Part shown: in pieces, positions 31,042 to 40,772 of the stretch
Position numbering within the stretch: the stretch's first letter is position 1
Layout: every line of letters starts with the position of its first letter
Assembly (NCBI RefSeq): GCF_900215205.1
Contig: NZ_OBDY01000001.1
Coordinates: 1,050,786 to 1,114,785 of the forward strand
Origin: Paractinoplanes atraurantiacus
GTDB taxonomy: Bacteria; Actinomycetota; Actinomycetes; Mycobacteriales; Micromonosporaceae
DNA: 64,000 nt
Direction of reading: 5' to 3'
Made by a program: the position numbers and the translations under genes
Notes under the pieces: generated by a model
The model's database searches: none
What the model was told of the DNA's origin: nothing
The model's input: the letters and a program-made list of their open reading frames with translations, nothing else

Positions 31042-31070
31042 ACGCTAAAGCCGGGCTTGATGAGTGTCAA
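31042..31070 (-). promoter_or_regulatory. Sigma-A-type promoter of the mannoside operon
   Basis: On the minus strand, TTGACA (31070-31065), 17-base spacer, TAGCGT (31047-31042), which fits the actinobacterial TAnnnT -10 box. This gives a leader of about 45 nt before the binding-protein ATG at 30990. Confidence 0.65.
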
Positions 31071-31091
31071 TAGCTTGTTACGGGGTTGATC

Positions 31092-31105
31092 TGTCAACGT
31101 TGTCA
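31092..31105. promoter_or_regulatory. Candidate LacI-family operator 1
   Basis: TGTCAACGTTGTCA, a 14-base near-palindrome with central CG (one mismatched pair), the form expected for LacI-family sites. It lies 22 bases upstream of the mannoside-operon -35 box, in the divergent intergenic region. Confidence 0.5.
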
Positions 31106-31220
31106 GTGAACGGTAAGTTGAACAAACCGGACAAGCATGGACACTGGCGTTTACAAAGGGTGGTGTGTGCGGTGACACTTAACCGATCAAGTCGGCGGGT
31201 CGATGCCGCGAAAGGCTTCG

Positions 31221-31234
31221 TGAGAGCGCTCTAC
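31221..31234. promoter_or_regulatory. Candidate LacI-family operator 2
   Basis: TGAGAGCGCTCTAC contains a perfect 10-base palindrome with central CG and closely resembles sugar-regulator sites of the form TGnnAGCGCTnnCA known in actinomycetes. It lies 57 bases before the lacI-type start, so autoregulation is likely. Confidence 0.6.
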
Positions 31235-31290
31235 CGATCCGCGTCCAGGCGAGCGACGCCGGTAAGCTCAGCGGGAACAGAGGAGACCGA

Positions 31291-32304
31291 GTGAAGCGGC
31301 CGACGATCGCCGACATCGCGCGGCGTGCCGGAGTGTCGAAAGGCGCCGTGTCGTACGCGCTCAACGGGCAGCCGGGAGTCTCCGAGGCGACCCGGCAGCG
31401 CATCGTCGCGATCGCCCAGGAGATCGGTTTCAACCCGAACAGCGCCGCCCGCGCCCTGTCCGGCGCCAGCGCCCGGGCCGTGGGCCTGACCCTGTGCCGG
31501 CCCGCCCGCATGCTCGGCATCGAGCCGTTCTTCATGGGCCTGATCAGTGGCTTCGAGGCCGAGCTGGCGGCCCGCTCCTACGCGCTGACGCTCCAGGTCG
31601 TCGCCACCCCCGAGCTCGAGGTCGAGGTCTACCGCCGCTGGTGGGGCGAGCGCCGCATCGACGGCGTGATCGTCACCGACCTGCGGGAGAACGACGTCCG
31701 CATCCCCGTGCTCCAGCAGCTCCAGCTGCCGGCCGTGGTGATCGGCGGCCCCGGCGACACCGGCCGCATCGCGCAGGTCTGGTCCGACGACGCCGGCGCG
31801 GTCACCGAGACGGTCCGCTACCTGGTCGCCCTCGGCCACCGCCGGATCGCCCGGGTCAGTGGTCTGCCCGACCTGCTGCACACCCAGACGCGGACCAAGG
31901 CGTTCAGCGCGGTGTGCGCGTCGCTCGGGCTGAACGAGGCGGTCACCGTGCCGTCCGACTACACCGGCGAGGAAGGCGGCCGGGCCACCCGGCGGCTGCT
32001 CATCGGCAACGACCGGCCCACGGCGATCATCTACGACAACGACGTGATGGCGGTGGCCGGCCTGGCCGTCGCGCAGGAGATGGGCCTGGCCATTCCGGGC
32101 GATCTGTCCATCGTGGCCTGGGACGACTCACCCCTGTGCAGCCTGGTCCACCCGCCGCTGACCGCGCTGAGCCGCGACATCGCCGAGTACGGCGCGCACG
32201 CCGCCCGCGAGCTCCTGGCCGCCATCGACGGCAAGCAGGTCGGCAACGTCGAGGCCGGCACGGCCCAGCTGACACCGCGGGGAAGTACGGCACCTCCCCG
32301 CTGA
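31291..32304 (+). CDS. LacI-family transcriptional regulator of the mannoside operon
   Basis: The 337 residues begin with the LacI helix-turn-helix and hinge helix (PTIADIARRAGVSKGAVSYALNG, then NSAARALSG). A periplasmic-binding-protein-like effector domain follows, ending with DLSIVAWDDSPL and HPPLTALSRDI. It is divergent from the beta-mannosidase/importer operon, with 300 bases holding a promoter and two candidate operators. Repression released by a mannose-type sugar is the simplest model. GTG 31291 has GAGGAG eight bases upstream. Confidence 0.92.
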   Translation: MKRPTIADIARRAGVSKGAVSYALNGQPGVSEATRQRIVAIAQEIGFNPNSAARALSGASARAVGLTLCRPARMLGIEPFFMGLISGFEAELAARSYALTLQVVATPELEVEVYRRWWGERRIDGVIVTDLRENDVRIPVLQQLQLPAVVIGGPGDTGRIAQVWSDDAGAVTETVRYLVALGHRRIARVSGLPDLLHTQTRTKAFSAVCASLGLNEAVTVPSDYTGEEGGRATRRLLIGNDRPTAIIYDNDVMAVAGLAVAQEMGLAIPGDLSIVAWDDSPLCSLVHPPLTALSRDIAEYGAHAARELLAAIDGKQVGNVEAGTAQLTPRGSTAPPR

Positions 32305-32342
32305 GCCGTTCCCATCGGGCAACATTTCTCGTTGCTCGATCC

Positions 32343-34985
32343 ATGGGCGCAGAGAAACAGCTGAGTCACCGTCACATCGTGGAGGTGCTGGCCGGGCTGA
32401 TGCTCGGCATGTTCCTGGCCGCGCTCGACCAGACCATCGTCACCGCGGCCATCCGGACCATCGGCGACGACCTGCACGGGCTGAGCATGCAGGCCTGGGT
32501 CACCACGGCCTACCTGATCACCGCGACGATCTCGACGCCGTTGTACGGGAAACTCTCCGACATCTACGGCCGCAAGCGCTTCTTCCTGGCCGCCATCACC
32601 ATCTTCGTGATCGGGTCGGCCGCCTGCGCCTTCGCCGGATCGATGTACCAGCTCGCCGGATTCCGGGCGCTGCAAGGCCTGGGCGCGGGCGGGCTCTTCT
32701 CCCTCGCCCTGGCCATCGTGGGCGACCTCGTGCCACCCCGCGAGCAGGCCCGCTACCAGGGATATTTCCTCGCGGTGTTCGGCTCGGCGAGCGTGCTCGG
32801 CCCGGTCATCGGCGGCTTCTTCGCCGGCGCCGACGAGATCGCCGGCATCGCCGGATGGCGCTGGGTCTTCCTGGTCAACGTGCCGATCGGGGCGCTCGCC
32901 CTGGCCGTCGTGGCGCGGGTGCTGCGGATCCGGCACGAGCGGCGCGAGCACCGCATCGACTGGTGGGGCGCGCTGACGATCTGCCTCTGCCTGGGCCCGC
33001 TGCTGACCGTGGCCGAGCAGGGACGGGAGTGGGGCTGGACCTCGGCTCGATCGATCGCCTGCTATGCCGTGGGCGGAGCCGGGCTGCTGCTCTTCCTGCT
33101 GGCCGAGCGGCTCATGCGCGAGGAGGCGCTGATCCCGCTGCGGTTCTTCCGCAACCGGACGTTCGCGCTCACCGCCGGCGGCGGATTCGTGGTCGGCATG
33201 GGAATGTTCGGAGGGCTTGCGCTGCTTCCGCTCTATCTGCAGATCGTGCGAGGAGCGACACCGACCGAGTCCGGGCTCCAACTGCTGCCGATGACCGCGG
33301 GCATCATGCTGGGCTCGCTGATCTCCGGGCAGGTGATCAGCCGGACCGGCCGGTACCGGATCTTCCCGGTGCTCGGCGCGGCCCTCATGATCGCCGGGCT
33401 CCTGCTGCTGCACCTGGTCGGCGCCGAGACGCCGTACTGGCAAACCGGTCTTTTCATGGGAGTCTTCGGTCTGGGCCTGGGAGGGGTGCTGCAGCCGGTC
33501 ACCCTCGCGGTGCAGAACGCGATGGCGCGATCGGAGATCGGGGTGGCCACGGCCTCGTCGACGTTCTTCCGCCAGATGGGCGCGACAGCGGGCACGGCGG
33601 TCTTCCTGTCGGTGCTGTTCGCCACGGTCGGCGACAAGATCGGCAACGCCTTCCGGGACGCGGCGGACGATCCGGCGTTCCAGAACGCGATCAAGAACCC
33701 GGCGCCGGGGGACCGGCCGATCCTGGACGCTGTGGGAGGGAAGCCGGCGCTCGACGACACGTCGTTCCTGGAACATGTGACGCCGGTGCTGGCGCATCCC
33801 TTCAAGGTGGGGTTCTCGGACGCCATGGGCTCCCTGTTCCTGCTCGCGGCGGCGGTCCTCGTGGTGGCGTTCGTTCTGTTCCTCTTCCTGCCGGGCCTGC
33901 CGCTGCGCTCCCGCGCCGACCATTCACCCGCCGCCTTCGCGGAGTCCGCGCCCGGCCCAGAGTCCTCCGCCGCCCCTTCCGCCCAGCGCTCCGCCAAGTC
34001 CGAGCCCGGGCTTTCCGCCAAGCCCGAGCCCGGGCCCTTCGCCGAGTCCGATCCCGGGCCCTTCGTCACGGCCTCTCCCTATGCCGGGCCCGGGCCTTCC
34101 GCCAAGACCGAGCCTTACGCCCGGCCCGAGCCGTCTGCCGAGCCCGCGCTTGAGCTCGATATTCGTCCCGCGCACGCGCCGGCCCGCGCGGTGCACACCG
34201 AAAGGAAGCCCACTGTGGACACCTTGAACGAATCCGAGGCTGTCGTCCTGGGGCGGATCGACGGGCCGGGCGGGCTGCCACTGCCCGGCGCCACCCTGAC
34301 GATCACCGACTTCCAGGGACGGGAGCTGGCCCGGGCGACGACGGACTCCGACGGTACGTACCGGATGACGCCGGCCGCCGGAGGCTCGCTGCTCCTGATC
34401 TGCGCGGCCGAGAATCATCAACCGGCCGCCGCCACCATCAACGTGGGCGCGGGCGAGATCCGCCGCGTGCTGTCGCTGGCCGGCGCCGGCCAGATCGCCG
34501 GCCGGATCCTCGACCGGGCCGGACGGCCGGTCGCCGAGGCCGCGCTGACCCTGACCGGCCCGCGCGGCGAAGTCGTGGCCACGGCGAACACCGGGGTGGA
34601 CGGCCGTTACGCGATGTCCGGCCTCGACGGCCGCGAGTACACGCTGACCGCCACCGCGCCGCACGCGTCCCCGGCCTCGCGCACGGTCTCGCCGGGCCGC
34701 CCCGCCGACCTGACCTTGACCGTGGGCGGCGTGCTGACCGGCAACGTCCGCGCCGCCGGCTCGGGACACCCGATCCCGCAGGCGTCGGTGCTGGCGGTCG
34801 ACCGTACGGGCGCGGTGGCCGGCGCCGCCACGACCGGCCCCGACGGCCGCTACGAGCTGCACGACCTGCCGCCGGGCGTCTACACGGTCGCGGCCAGCGG
34901 TCACGCCCCGGTCGCCACCCGCGTCGAGCTGACCGGCGACCACACCGACCACGACATCACGCTGGGCAGTCCGGTGCCGGCCTAG
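32343..34985 (+). CDS. DHA2-type MFS drug exporter fused to carboxypeptidase-regulatory-like domains
   Basis: Residues 1-~520 form a 14-helix EmrB/QacA-type exporter: motif LAALDQTIVTAAI, TAYLITATISTPLYGKLSDIYGRKRF, and VLGPVIGGFFAG. A ~105-residue Pro/Ser/Ala/Glu linker with repeated P-G-P motifs follows. About 255 residues of three tandem CarboxypepD-regulatory-like beta-sandwich repeats complete it (LGRIDGPGGLPLPGATLTI, IAGRILDRAGRPVAEA, LTGNVRAAGSGHPIPQA). Exporter substrate is unknown. An internal GTG at 34215, preceded by AAAGGAAG, could start the C-terminal domains as a separate protein. Its 880 residues are far longer than a plain exporter (~500). The gene begins 39 bases after the LacI gene on the same strand. 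Confidence 0.87.
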   Translation: MGAEKQLSHRHIVEVLAGLMLGMFLAALDQTIVTAAIRTIGDDLHGLSMQAWVTTAYLITATISTPLYGKLSDIYGRKRFFLAAITIFVIGSAACAFAGSMYQLAGFRALQGLGAGGLFSLALAIVGDLVPPREQARYQGYFLAVFGSASVLGPVIGGFFAGADEIAGIAGWRWVFLVNVPIGALALAVVARVLRIRHERREHRIDWWGALTICLCLGPLLTVAEQGREWGWTSARSIACYAVGGAGLLLFLLAERLMREEALIPLRFFRNRTFALTAGGGFVVGMGMFGGLALLPLYLQIVRGATPTESGLQLLPMTAGIMLGSLISGQVISRTGRYRIFPVLGAALMIAGLLLLHLVGAETPYWQTGLFMGVFGLGLGGVLQPVTLAVQNAMARSEIGVATASSTFFRQMGATAGTAVFLSVLFATVGDKIGNAFRDAADDPAFQNAIKNPAPGDRPILDAVGGKPALDDTSFLEHVTPVLAHPFKVGFSDAMGSLFLLAAAVLVVAFVLFLFLPGLPLRSRADHSPAAFAESAPGPESSAAPSAQRSAKSEPGLSAKPEPGPFAESDPGPFVTASPYAGPGPSAKTEPYARPEPSAEPALELDIRPAHAPARAVHTERKPTVDTLNESEAVVLGRIDGPGGLPLPGATLTITDFQGRELARATTDSDGTYRMTPAAGGSLLLICAAENHQPAAATINVGAGEIRRVLSLAGAGQIAGRILDRAGRPVAEAALTLTGPRGEVVATANTGVDGRYAMSGLDGREYTLTATAPHASPASRTVSPGRPADLTLTVGGVLTGNVRAAGSGHPIPQASVLAVDRTGAVAGAATTGPDGRYELHDLPPGVYTVAASGHAPVATRVELTGDHTDHDITLGSPVPA

Positions 34986-35734
34986 GAGCGGTTGGTTCCC
35001 ATCGAGCGGCCTTCGATCCAATAGGCCAGGGTGTACGTGTTCTCCTTGCTCGCCCCTTCGCGAGCGCGGGCCACAGAGCGCACGGCTTTGAGCGAGCCCG
35101 ACTCGCCGGCCGCCCACACCTGACACCCAGGTTCAACCAGCGGTCGTACGGCGGCAGCCAGCGACCCGCTCCCCTCACGCTCGCAGTGGTGCACGGTCAG
35201 CCGCGGGTGCTCGGCGAGCGGAAAACCGTCGGCGTCCTCCAACAGCACCGCGACGTCGACGGTGGGCGGCAGCGCGCGAAGGATGCCGTTGATCGCGGGA
35301 ACCGACGACGGGTCGCCGATGAGCAACACACTCTCGGCCTCAGGATCGAGCCGGAACGGTGCCGAGCCCAGCGAGACCACGGCGACCTTCGCGCCCGCTT
35401 CGGCCGCGCCGGCCCACAGGGACGCCGGCCCGGCCGGCTCATGAAGCAGAAAGTCGACGTCGATCGTGCCGGCTTGCTCGTCAGCACCGGCGATCGTGTA
35501 GGCGCGCTGATATTCGCGCTTGCCACCATCCGGGTCAGGAATCCAGAAACGCACCCAGGCCGCCGGCTCGGGCCGAACCTTCTCCAGCAACGTAGGCGCC
35601 TCAAAACTGAGCCGCAGATAGTGCGGTCCCAGCTCCCGCTTGCCGGTCAGCGTGAGCACGTGATCGCGCCCGCCGAGCACCTTGAGGACGGCACCTTCCC
35701 ATCCACGCGCCACAGAACGCCACCACTTCCCCAT
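34982..35734 (-). CDS. Siderophore-interacting FAD-binding reductase
   Basis: The 250 residues have the ViuB/SIP layout: N-terminal FAD-binding barrel with YLRLSFEAP and the FAD motif REYQRAYTIA, then the SIP C-terminal domain with VLLIGDPSSVPAINGIL and VWAAGESGSLKAVR. The final segment ends ENTYTLAYWIEGRS. It reduces ferric siderophore complexes in the cytoplasm. No siderophore synthesis or uptake gene is adjacent. It overlaps the MFS gene by four bases at their 3' ends. Upstream lies a tandem-repeat region. Confidence 0.88.
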   Translation of the reverse strand: MGKWWRSVARGWEGAVLKVLGGRDHVLTLTGKRELGPHYLRLSFEAPTLLEKVRPEPAAWVRFWIPDPDGGKREYQRAYTIAGADEQAGTIDVDFLLHEPAGPASLWAGAAEAGAKVAVVSLGSAPFRLDPEAESVLLIGDPSSVPAINGILRALPPTVDVAVLLEDADGFPLAEHPRLTVHHCEREGSGSLAAAVRPLVEPGCQVWAAGESGSLKAVRSVARAREGASKENTYTLAYWIEGRSMGTNRS

Positions 35735-35777
35735 CGAGTTCCCACGGCCTAAGCCGTCTTCCGCCCCGACCTTCCAC

Positions 35778-35947
35778 CGACTTCCGCACAGGCTTTCGGT
35801 CGGTCTTGCGCCGTCTTACGTGCCGGCTTTCGGTGGGTCTCCCACCGTCTTGCGCGCCGGCCTTCAGCCGGTCTTCTGCCGTCTTGCGCGCCGGCCTTTC
35901 GCCGGTCTTCTGCCGTCTTGCATGCCGGCCTTCCGACCTTCCCTGCG
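35778..35947. repeat. Degenerate 34-bp tandem repeat array
   Basis: Five units of about 34 bases starting at 35778, 35812, 35846, 35880 and 35914. The third and fourth differ at only two positions; outer units diverge and the fifth is incomplete. Core: CGTCTTGCGCGCCGGCCT. The period is not a multiple of three, so it does not encode a protein repeat. There are no unique spacers, so it is not CRISPR. It lies upstream of the siderophore-interacting gene and may touch its promoter. Confidence 0.75.
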
Positions 35948-36049
35948 CCGCTCATTGACCGCCGCCCACGAGCTGTTCGACCCCGCCACCGCCGACCGAA
36001 AGAGCGAGGTAAGGCTAATCTAAGTCGCAATCTGGCGAAACCATCTGCT

Positions 36050-36405
36050 GGCCCGGCGGCCGGAACGGCCCACGGCCCGGCGGCCCACGGCCCGGCGGCC
36101 GCCATTGGCCCGGCGGCGGGAAGGGGCCTCTTCAGGGGTACACCGAGTGCTTCCGCGTGGCGGCTGGGAAGCGGCCCGGGTGGTGGGGAGTGGTCCGGCG
36201 GGTGGAAGCGGCCGGGTGGTGGGGAGTGGTCCGGCGGGTGGGGAACGCCCGCACGGTGGGAGTGGCACGGCTAGGTGGGAAGTGGTCGGGCGGTGGGGAG
36301 CGGTCCGGCTGAGGCGAAGCGGCTGGGAGGCGGTCCGGCGGGCGGGGAACGGCCCGGCGGTCGGGGCGGTTCGGTGGTGGCGGGCAGCGCGGTGGGAGAA
36401 CGGGC
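36050..36405. repeat. G-rich low-complexity intergenic DNA with a 36-base direct repeat
   Basis: Dense GGCCCGGCGG and GGTGGGGAGTGG motifs. A 30-base block at 36176-36205 recurs without change at 36212-36241 (36-base period). Runs of three or four G on the plus strand could form G-quadruplexes. Open frames here have no family resemblance and I consider the stretch noncoding. Confidence 0.6.
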
Positions 36406-36436
36406 GGAGCCCCGCACCAAGCTTGTGCGGGGCTCC
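36406..36436 (-). terminator. Terminator of ilvD
   Basis: Perfect 12-bp stem (36406-36417 with 36425-36436) with a seven-base loop, 21 bases past the ilvD stop on the minus strand. Confidence 0.75.
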
Positions 36437-36457
36437 GGGGCGTGCGTTTGCTGCGGG

Positions 36458-38305
36458 CTATTCAGGGACTCGGCGGTAAGCGCCGTCGCTTGCGCTTGTT
36501 GCCATGGAGGCGTAGGCGCGCAGTGCTGCCGAGACCGGGCGCTGGCGGTCGACCGGGGTGTACGGCTTGGTGCGCCTCTCCTCCTCGTGGCGGCGCTGGG
36601 CCAGCTCGTCGTCGTGGACGTTGAGGGTGATGCTGCGGCCCGGGATGTCGATGGTGATCTCGTCGCCGGTCTGGACCAGGGAGATCAGGCCGCCCGCGGC
36701 CGCCTCGGGGGAGACGTGGCCGATGGACAGGCCGCTCGTGCCGCCCGAGAAACGGCCGTCGGTGATCAGGGCGCACGCCTTGCCCAGGCCCCGGCCCTTG
36801 AGGAAGCTCGTCGGGTAGAGCATCTCCTGCATGCCCGGCCCGCCCTTCGGGCCCTCGTAGCGGATGACCACGACGTCGCCCTCGACGACCTCCTTGCCGA
36901 GGATGCCGTCGACCGCCGCGTCCTGCGACTCGTAGACGCGGGCCGGGCCGGTGAACTTCCAGATCGACTCGTCGACGCCGGCCGTCTTGACCACGCAGCC
37001 GTCGGGCGCGAGGTTGCCGAACAGGATGGCCAGGCCACCGTCGACCGTGTAGGCGTGGTCGACCGAGCGGATGCAGCCCTTCTCGCTGTCGGTGTCGAGC
37101 GTCGCCCAGCGGTTCTCGGTGCTGAACGGCTGGGTCGTGCGCACGCCGCCGGGCGCCGCGTGGAACAGCTCCAAAGCCTCCGGGGCAGGCGCGCCGCCGC
37201 GGATGTCCCATTTGTCCAGCCAGCTCGGCAAATCGGGCGAGTGAACGCTTCGCACGTCTGTTTTCAATGATCCGCCACGGTGCAGCTCGCCGAGCAGGGC
37301 GGGGATGCCGCCGGCCCGGTGCACGTCCTCCATGTGGTATTTCGGGCTGTTCGGCGCGACCTTGGCCAGGCAGGGCACCCGGCGCGAGATGGCGTCGATG
37401 TCGGCCACGCTGAAGTCGAGCCCGGCCTCGCGGGCCGCGGCCAGCAGGTGCAGCACCGTGTTGGTCGAGCCGCCCATCGCCACGTCGAGGGCGACCGCGT
37501 TCTCGAACGCCGACCGGTTCGCGATGCTCCGGGGGAGGACCGACTCGTCGTTCTTCTCGTAGTAGTCACGAGCGATCTCGACGATCAGCGAACCCGCCTT
37601 CTCGAACAGCGCCTTGCGCGACGCGTGCGTGGCCAGCGTCGAGCCGTTGCCGGGCAGGGCCAGGCCGATCGCCTCGGTCAGGCAGTTCATCGAGTTGGCG
37701 GTGAACATGCCGGAGCAGGAGCCGCAGGTCGGGCAGGCCGAGCGCTCGATGGTGTCGAGCTGGGCGTCGGTCACCTTCTCGTTGGCGCTGGCGCTCATCG
37801 CGTCGACCAGGTCGAGCTTCTCGTGGACGATGCCCTCGATGGCGACCGTCTTGCCGGCCTCCATCGGGCCGCCGCTGACGAAGACGGTCGGGATGTTGAG
37901 CCGCAGCGCGGCGATCAGCATGCCCGGCGTGATCTTGTCGCAGTTCGAGATGCAGACCAGGGCGTCGGCGCAGTGCGCGTTCACCATGTACTCGACCGCG
38001 TCGGCGATCAGCTCGCGGCTGGGCAGCGAGTAGAGCATGCCGCCGTGGCCCATCGCGATGCCGTCGTCGACCGCGATCGTGTTGAACTCGCGCCCGACGC
38101 CGCCGGCCTGGGCGATGGAGTCGGCGACCAGTCCGCCGAGGTCCTTGAGGTGCACATGACCCGGTACGAACTGGGTGTAGCTGTTGGCGATCGCCACGAT
38201 GGGCTTGCCGAAGTCGTCGTCGGTCATCCCGGTGGCGCGCCAGAGGGCACGCGCGCCGGCCATGGTCCGACCGTGGGTCGAGGTCCGGGAACGCAGGTCA
38301 GGCAT
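36458..38305 (-). CDS. ilvD: Dihydroxy-acid dehydratase
   Basis: Fourth enzyme of isoleucine-valine synthesis; dehydrates dihydroxy acids to 2-keto acids using an Fe-S cluster. The 615 residues match the E. coli-type enzyme. Cluster cysteines are in [11 protein letters not shown] and [10 protein letters not shown], with [25 protein letters not shown] and [15 protein letters not shown] also present. ATG 38305 (MPDLRSRT) fits family N-termini. It lacks a well-spaced ribosome site, so it may be read from a leaderless or short-leader mRNA. An upstream in-frame start at 38353 is less likely. It is transcribed alone, opposite to ilvBNC. Confidence 0.96.
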   Translation of the reverse strand: MPDLRSRTSTHGRTMAGARALWRATGMTDDDFGKPIVAIANSYTQFVPGHVHLKDLGGLVADSIAQAGGVGREFNTIAVDDGIAMGHGGMLYSLPSRELIADAVEYMVNAHCADALVCISNCDKITPGMLIAALRLNIPTVFVSGGPMEAGKTVAIEGIVHEKLDLVDAMSASANEKVTDAQLDTIERSACPTCGSCSGMFTANSMNCLTEAIGLALPGNGSTLATHASRKALFEKAGSLIVEIARDYYEKNDESVLPRSIANRSAFENAVALDVAMGGSTNTVLHLLAAAREAGLDFSVADIDAISRRVPCLAKVAPNSPKYHMEDVHRAGGIPALLGELHRGGSLKTDVRSVHSPDLPSWLDKWDIRGGAPAPEALELFHAAPGGVRTTQPFSTENRWATLDTDSEKGCIRSVDHAYTVDGGLAILFGNLAPDGCVVKTAGVDESIWKFTGPARVYESQDAAVDGILGKEVVEGDVVVIRYEGPKGGPGMQEMLYPTSFLKGRGLGKACALITDGRFSGGTSGLSIGHVSPEAAAGGLISLVQTGDEITIDIPGRSITLNVHDDELAQRRHEEERRTKPYTPVDRQRPVSAALRAYASMATSASDGAYRRVPE

Positions 38306-38382
38306 CCCCTCATAGTGCCACTGGCCGGGACGTAAACGGCCCGTGACGTCCACTGCTCGGGATTTCGACCCTGTTGAAATTG

Positions 38383-40719
38383 ATGGAGATCAGGCAGAGT
38401 GTCTCCGTGCCATCACCGTCCGGCGTGGAGCTGGCGGGGCTGTTCGGCCTTCTGGTCGCGGTCCCGGCCGTCGCCTTGCTGGGCAATTCCGGCCGCCGGC
38501 ACACGGGAGCGGCCCGCCGCGCCCACCTCATCCTGGCCGCGGGCGGCGCCGTCGCGACCGCCGCCGCCTTGGCCGGCGTCGCCAGTGTGCTGATCACCAC
38601 TGCCCAGCCGCCGCGGATCAGTCTCGGCACGGCGGTGGCCGTCGGCACGGCGATCGGCGTGCTCACCCTGCTGATCGGCACGGCCGTGCTGCCCGGCGCC
38701 GCCGAGACCCCGGGTGTGGCCGTCCGGCGGCTGCTCGATGGGCTGGTCGTCGCGGCGGCGATCTGGTTCGTCGGTTGGGTGCTCCTGGTCGAGCCGACCC
38801 GCGTCCTGGGCGACGCCACGCCGATGGCCTGCCTGTCGGTGGTGGTCCCGGCCGGTCTGGCCGTCACCTCGCTCGGCCTGACCATCGTCCTGGCCATGCA
38901 CGCGCATCGCCCCCGCCTGATCACCGTGCGGGTGGCCGGCGGCGTCACGCTGGTCGCCTTCGCCGCGGTCGCGATCGCCTCCGGCATCTGCCAGGACCAG
39001 GACGGCGTGGTGCTGACCGGCGCCCTTCTGCTTCCGACCGGCCTGTTCGTGATCGCCCGCGCCGTCGAGGTGGCCGACCGGCCGGTCGAGGTGGTCGGTG
39101 ACGTGACCGAGCGCAGCAACCCGGCCTTCGCGGTGGTGCCGATCGTGGCCGGCGTGAGCGCGCTCGGCTACCACCTGGCCCGGGACGGCGCGCTCGACCT
39201 CTACGGCTACCTCGGCATCAGCGTCGTGGGGCTGGCCCTGGTCGGGCGGCAATGGCTGGCTCTTCGGGACGTACGCCACTACACGCTCGAGGTTCGTCAG
39301 AGCGAGGCCCACTTCCGCGAGCTGGCGCACACCGACCCGCTGACCGGGCTGGCCAACCGGCGCGGCCTGCGCGAGGCGCTCGCCGGTGTCGACGAGGCGC
39401 AGGTGCTGGTCGGCATCGATCTGGACGGCTTCAAGACGGTGAACGACATGCGCGGGCACGACGTGGGCGACGCGGTGCTGGTCGAGGTGGGCGAGCGGCT
39501 GCGCCGCAACCTGCTCGACGGCGACGTGGCGGCCCGGCTCGGCGGCGACGAGTTCGCCGTGCTCATGCGGGGCACGGCCGACGAGGCCATGCTGACCGCG
39601 CACCGGCTGCTGGCGGTGCTGTGTGAGCCGTACGAGGTGGATGGCGGTTCGGTCTTCCTCTCGGCCAGCCTCGGCGTGGCCGACACGGGCGAGCTGATCC
39701 GCGACGCCGACCTGGCCCTGCGCTACGCCAAGCAGCGCGGCAAGAACAGGGTCGAGCGCTACCAGGCCCGCTACGACGAGCTGCTGCGCCGCCGGGGAAC
39801 GCTGGAGAGCGAGCTGCGCCACGCCATCGACCGCGACCAGCTGCGCCTGGTCTTCCAGCCGGTGGTGGCGCTGCCGTCGATGCGCCCGGTCGGTGCCGAG
39901 GCGCTGCTGCGCTGGCACCATCCGACCCTGGGGGCGGTGCGCCCGGACGAGTTCATCCCGGTCGCCGAGGAGTCCGGGCTGATCAACCGGATCGGCGCCT
40001 GGGTGCTGGAGCAGGCCGTCATCCAGCTCGCCGACTGGCTGTCGAAGGGCCACGACGTCTGGGTGTCGGTCAACCTCTCGCCCAAGGAGCTGCACGCGGT
40101 CGACTACGCCGGCCAGGTCGCCGACGTGCTGGCCGAGCACGGCGTCCCAGCCCAGCGGCTGGTGCTGGAGGTGACCGAGCACGCGGTCGCCACCGACATG
40201 GAGGAGCTGATCAGCCGCCTCGCCGAGCTGCGGGCGACCGGCGTGCGGATCGCCCTCGACGACTTCGGCGCCGGATATTCGTCGCTGGGCCAGCTGCGCA
40301 CGCTGCCGGTCGACATCCTCAAGATCGACCACGCCCTGGTGGCCGAGCCCGAGTCGCGCACCGGCACGGCCGCGCCGCTGGTCGACGTCGTGGTGCGCAT
40401 CGGGCACCGGCTCGGGCTCGAGGTGCTGGCCGAGGGCATCGGCACCCCGTCGCAGCGGGCCGTGGTCGAGGAGGCGGGCTGCCGGCTCGGTCAGGGCTCG
40501 CTGTTCGGCTGGGGCGTGCCCGCCGAGCACCTGGAGGCCCAGCTTCAGACGTTGCGCACGGGCACCCGCGCGCTGCCCGCGCCGCCCAAGCCGGCGCCGC
40601 CCAAGGACCAGCCCGCGCGCAGCCAGGTGGTGGCCCTCGGGCCGGGAATGCGGCAGCTCAGGGCCGTTCTGCCGACCGATCCGTCGTTCGGGGCCCGAAC
40701 GGGTGAGCCGTCCGAGTGA
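38383..40719 (+). CDS. Membrane GGDEF-EAL protein (third of three)
   Basis: About eight hydrophobic helices occupy residues 12-300, with no PAS domain. GGDEF (intact signature near residue 386) and EAL (EAL motif near residue 505) domains follow. EAL keeps [10 protein letters not shown] and LKIDHAL, but the AEGVE motif reads AEGIG, losing its last Glu. The C-terminal 60 residues are Pro/Ala-rich. The start is uncertain: ATG 38383, TTG 38374 and GTG 38407 are in frame and none has a clear ribosome site. The gene ends where the ilvB leader begins, so readthrough into that attenuator is possible. Confidence 0.86.
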   Translation: MEIRQSVSVPSPSGVELAGLFGLLVAVPAVALLGNSGRRHTGAARRAHLILAAGGAVATAAALAGVASVLITTAQPPRISLGTAVAVGTAIGVLTLLIGTAVLPGAAETPGVAVRRLLDGLVVAAAIWFVGWVLLVEPTRVLGDATPMACLSVVVPAGLAVTSLGLTIVLAMHAHRPRLITVRVAGGVTLVAFAAVAIASGICQDQDGVVLTGALLLPTGLFVIARAVEVADRPVEVVGDVTERSNPAFAVVPIVAGVSALGYHLARDGALDLYGYLGISVVGLALVGRQWLALRDVRHYTLEVRQSEAHFRELAHTDPLTGLANRRGLREALAGVDEAQVLVGIDLDGFKTVNDMRGHDVGDAVLVEVGERLRRNLLDGDVAARLGGDEFAVLMRGTADEAMLTAHRLLAVLCEPYEVDGGSVFLSASLGVADTGELIRDADLALRYAKQRGKNRVERYQARYDELLRRRGTLESELRHAIDRDQLRLVFQPVVALPSMRPVGAEALLRWHHPTLGAVRPDEFIPVAEESGLINRIGAWVLEQAVIQLADWLSKGHDVWVSVNLSPKELHAVDYAGQVADVLAEHGVPAQRLVLEVTEHAVATDMEELISRLAELRATGVRIALDDFGAGYSSLGQLRTLPVDILKIDHALVAEPESRTGTAAPLVDVVVRIGHRLGLEVLAEGIGTPSQRAVVEEAGCRLGQGSLFGWGVPAEHLEAQLQTLRTGTRALPAPPKPAPPKDQPARSQVVALGPGMRQLRAVLPTDPSFGARTGEPSE

Positions 40720-40772
40720 TCAAAATGTGGGATCAGTTGACTCACCGCGTGAGATGGGGGAAGGTGTTTCCC

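Noticed and set aside
35778-35947. CRISPR array
   Set aside because: Units are directly adjacent with no unique spacers, and there are no cas genes in the window.
35682-36023. Open frames through the 34-bp repeat array
   Set aside because: The repeat period is not a multiple of three, the translations lack any conserved pattern, and no ribosome site is present.
36105-36479. A 124-codon plus-strand frame in the G-rich block
   Set aside because: Gly/Arg/Trp low-complexity product created by the repeat; no start context and it crosses the ilvD terminator and 3' end.
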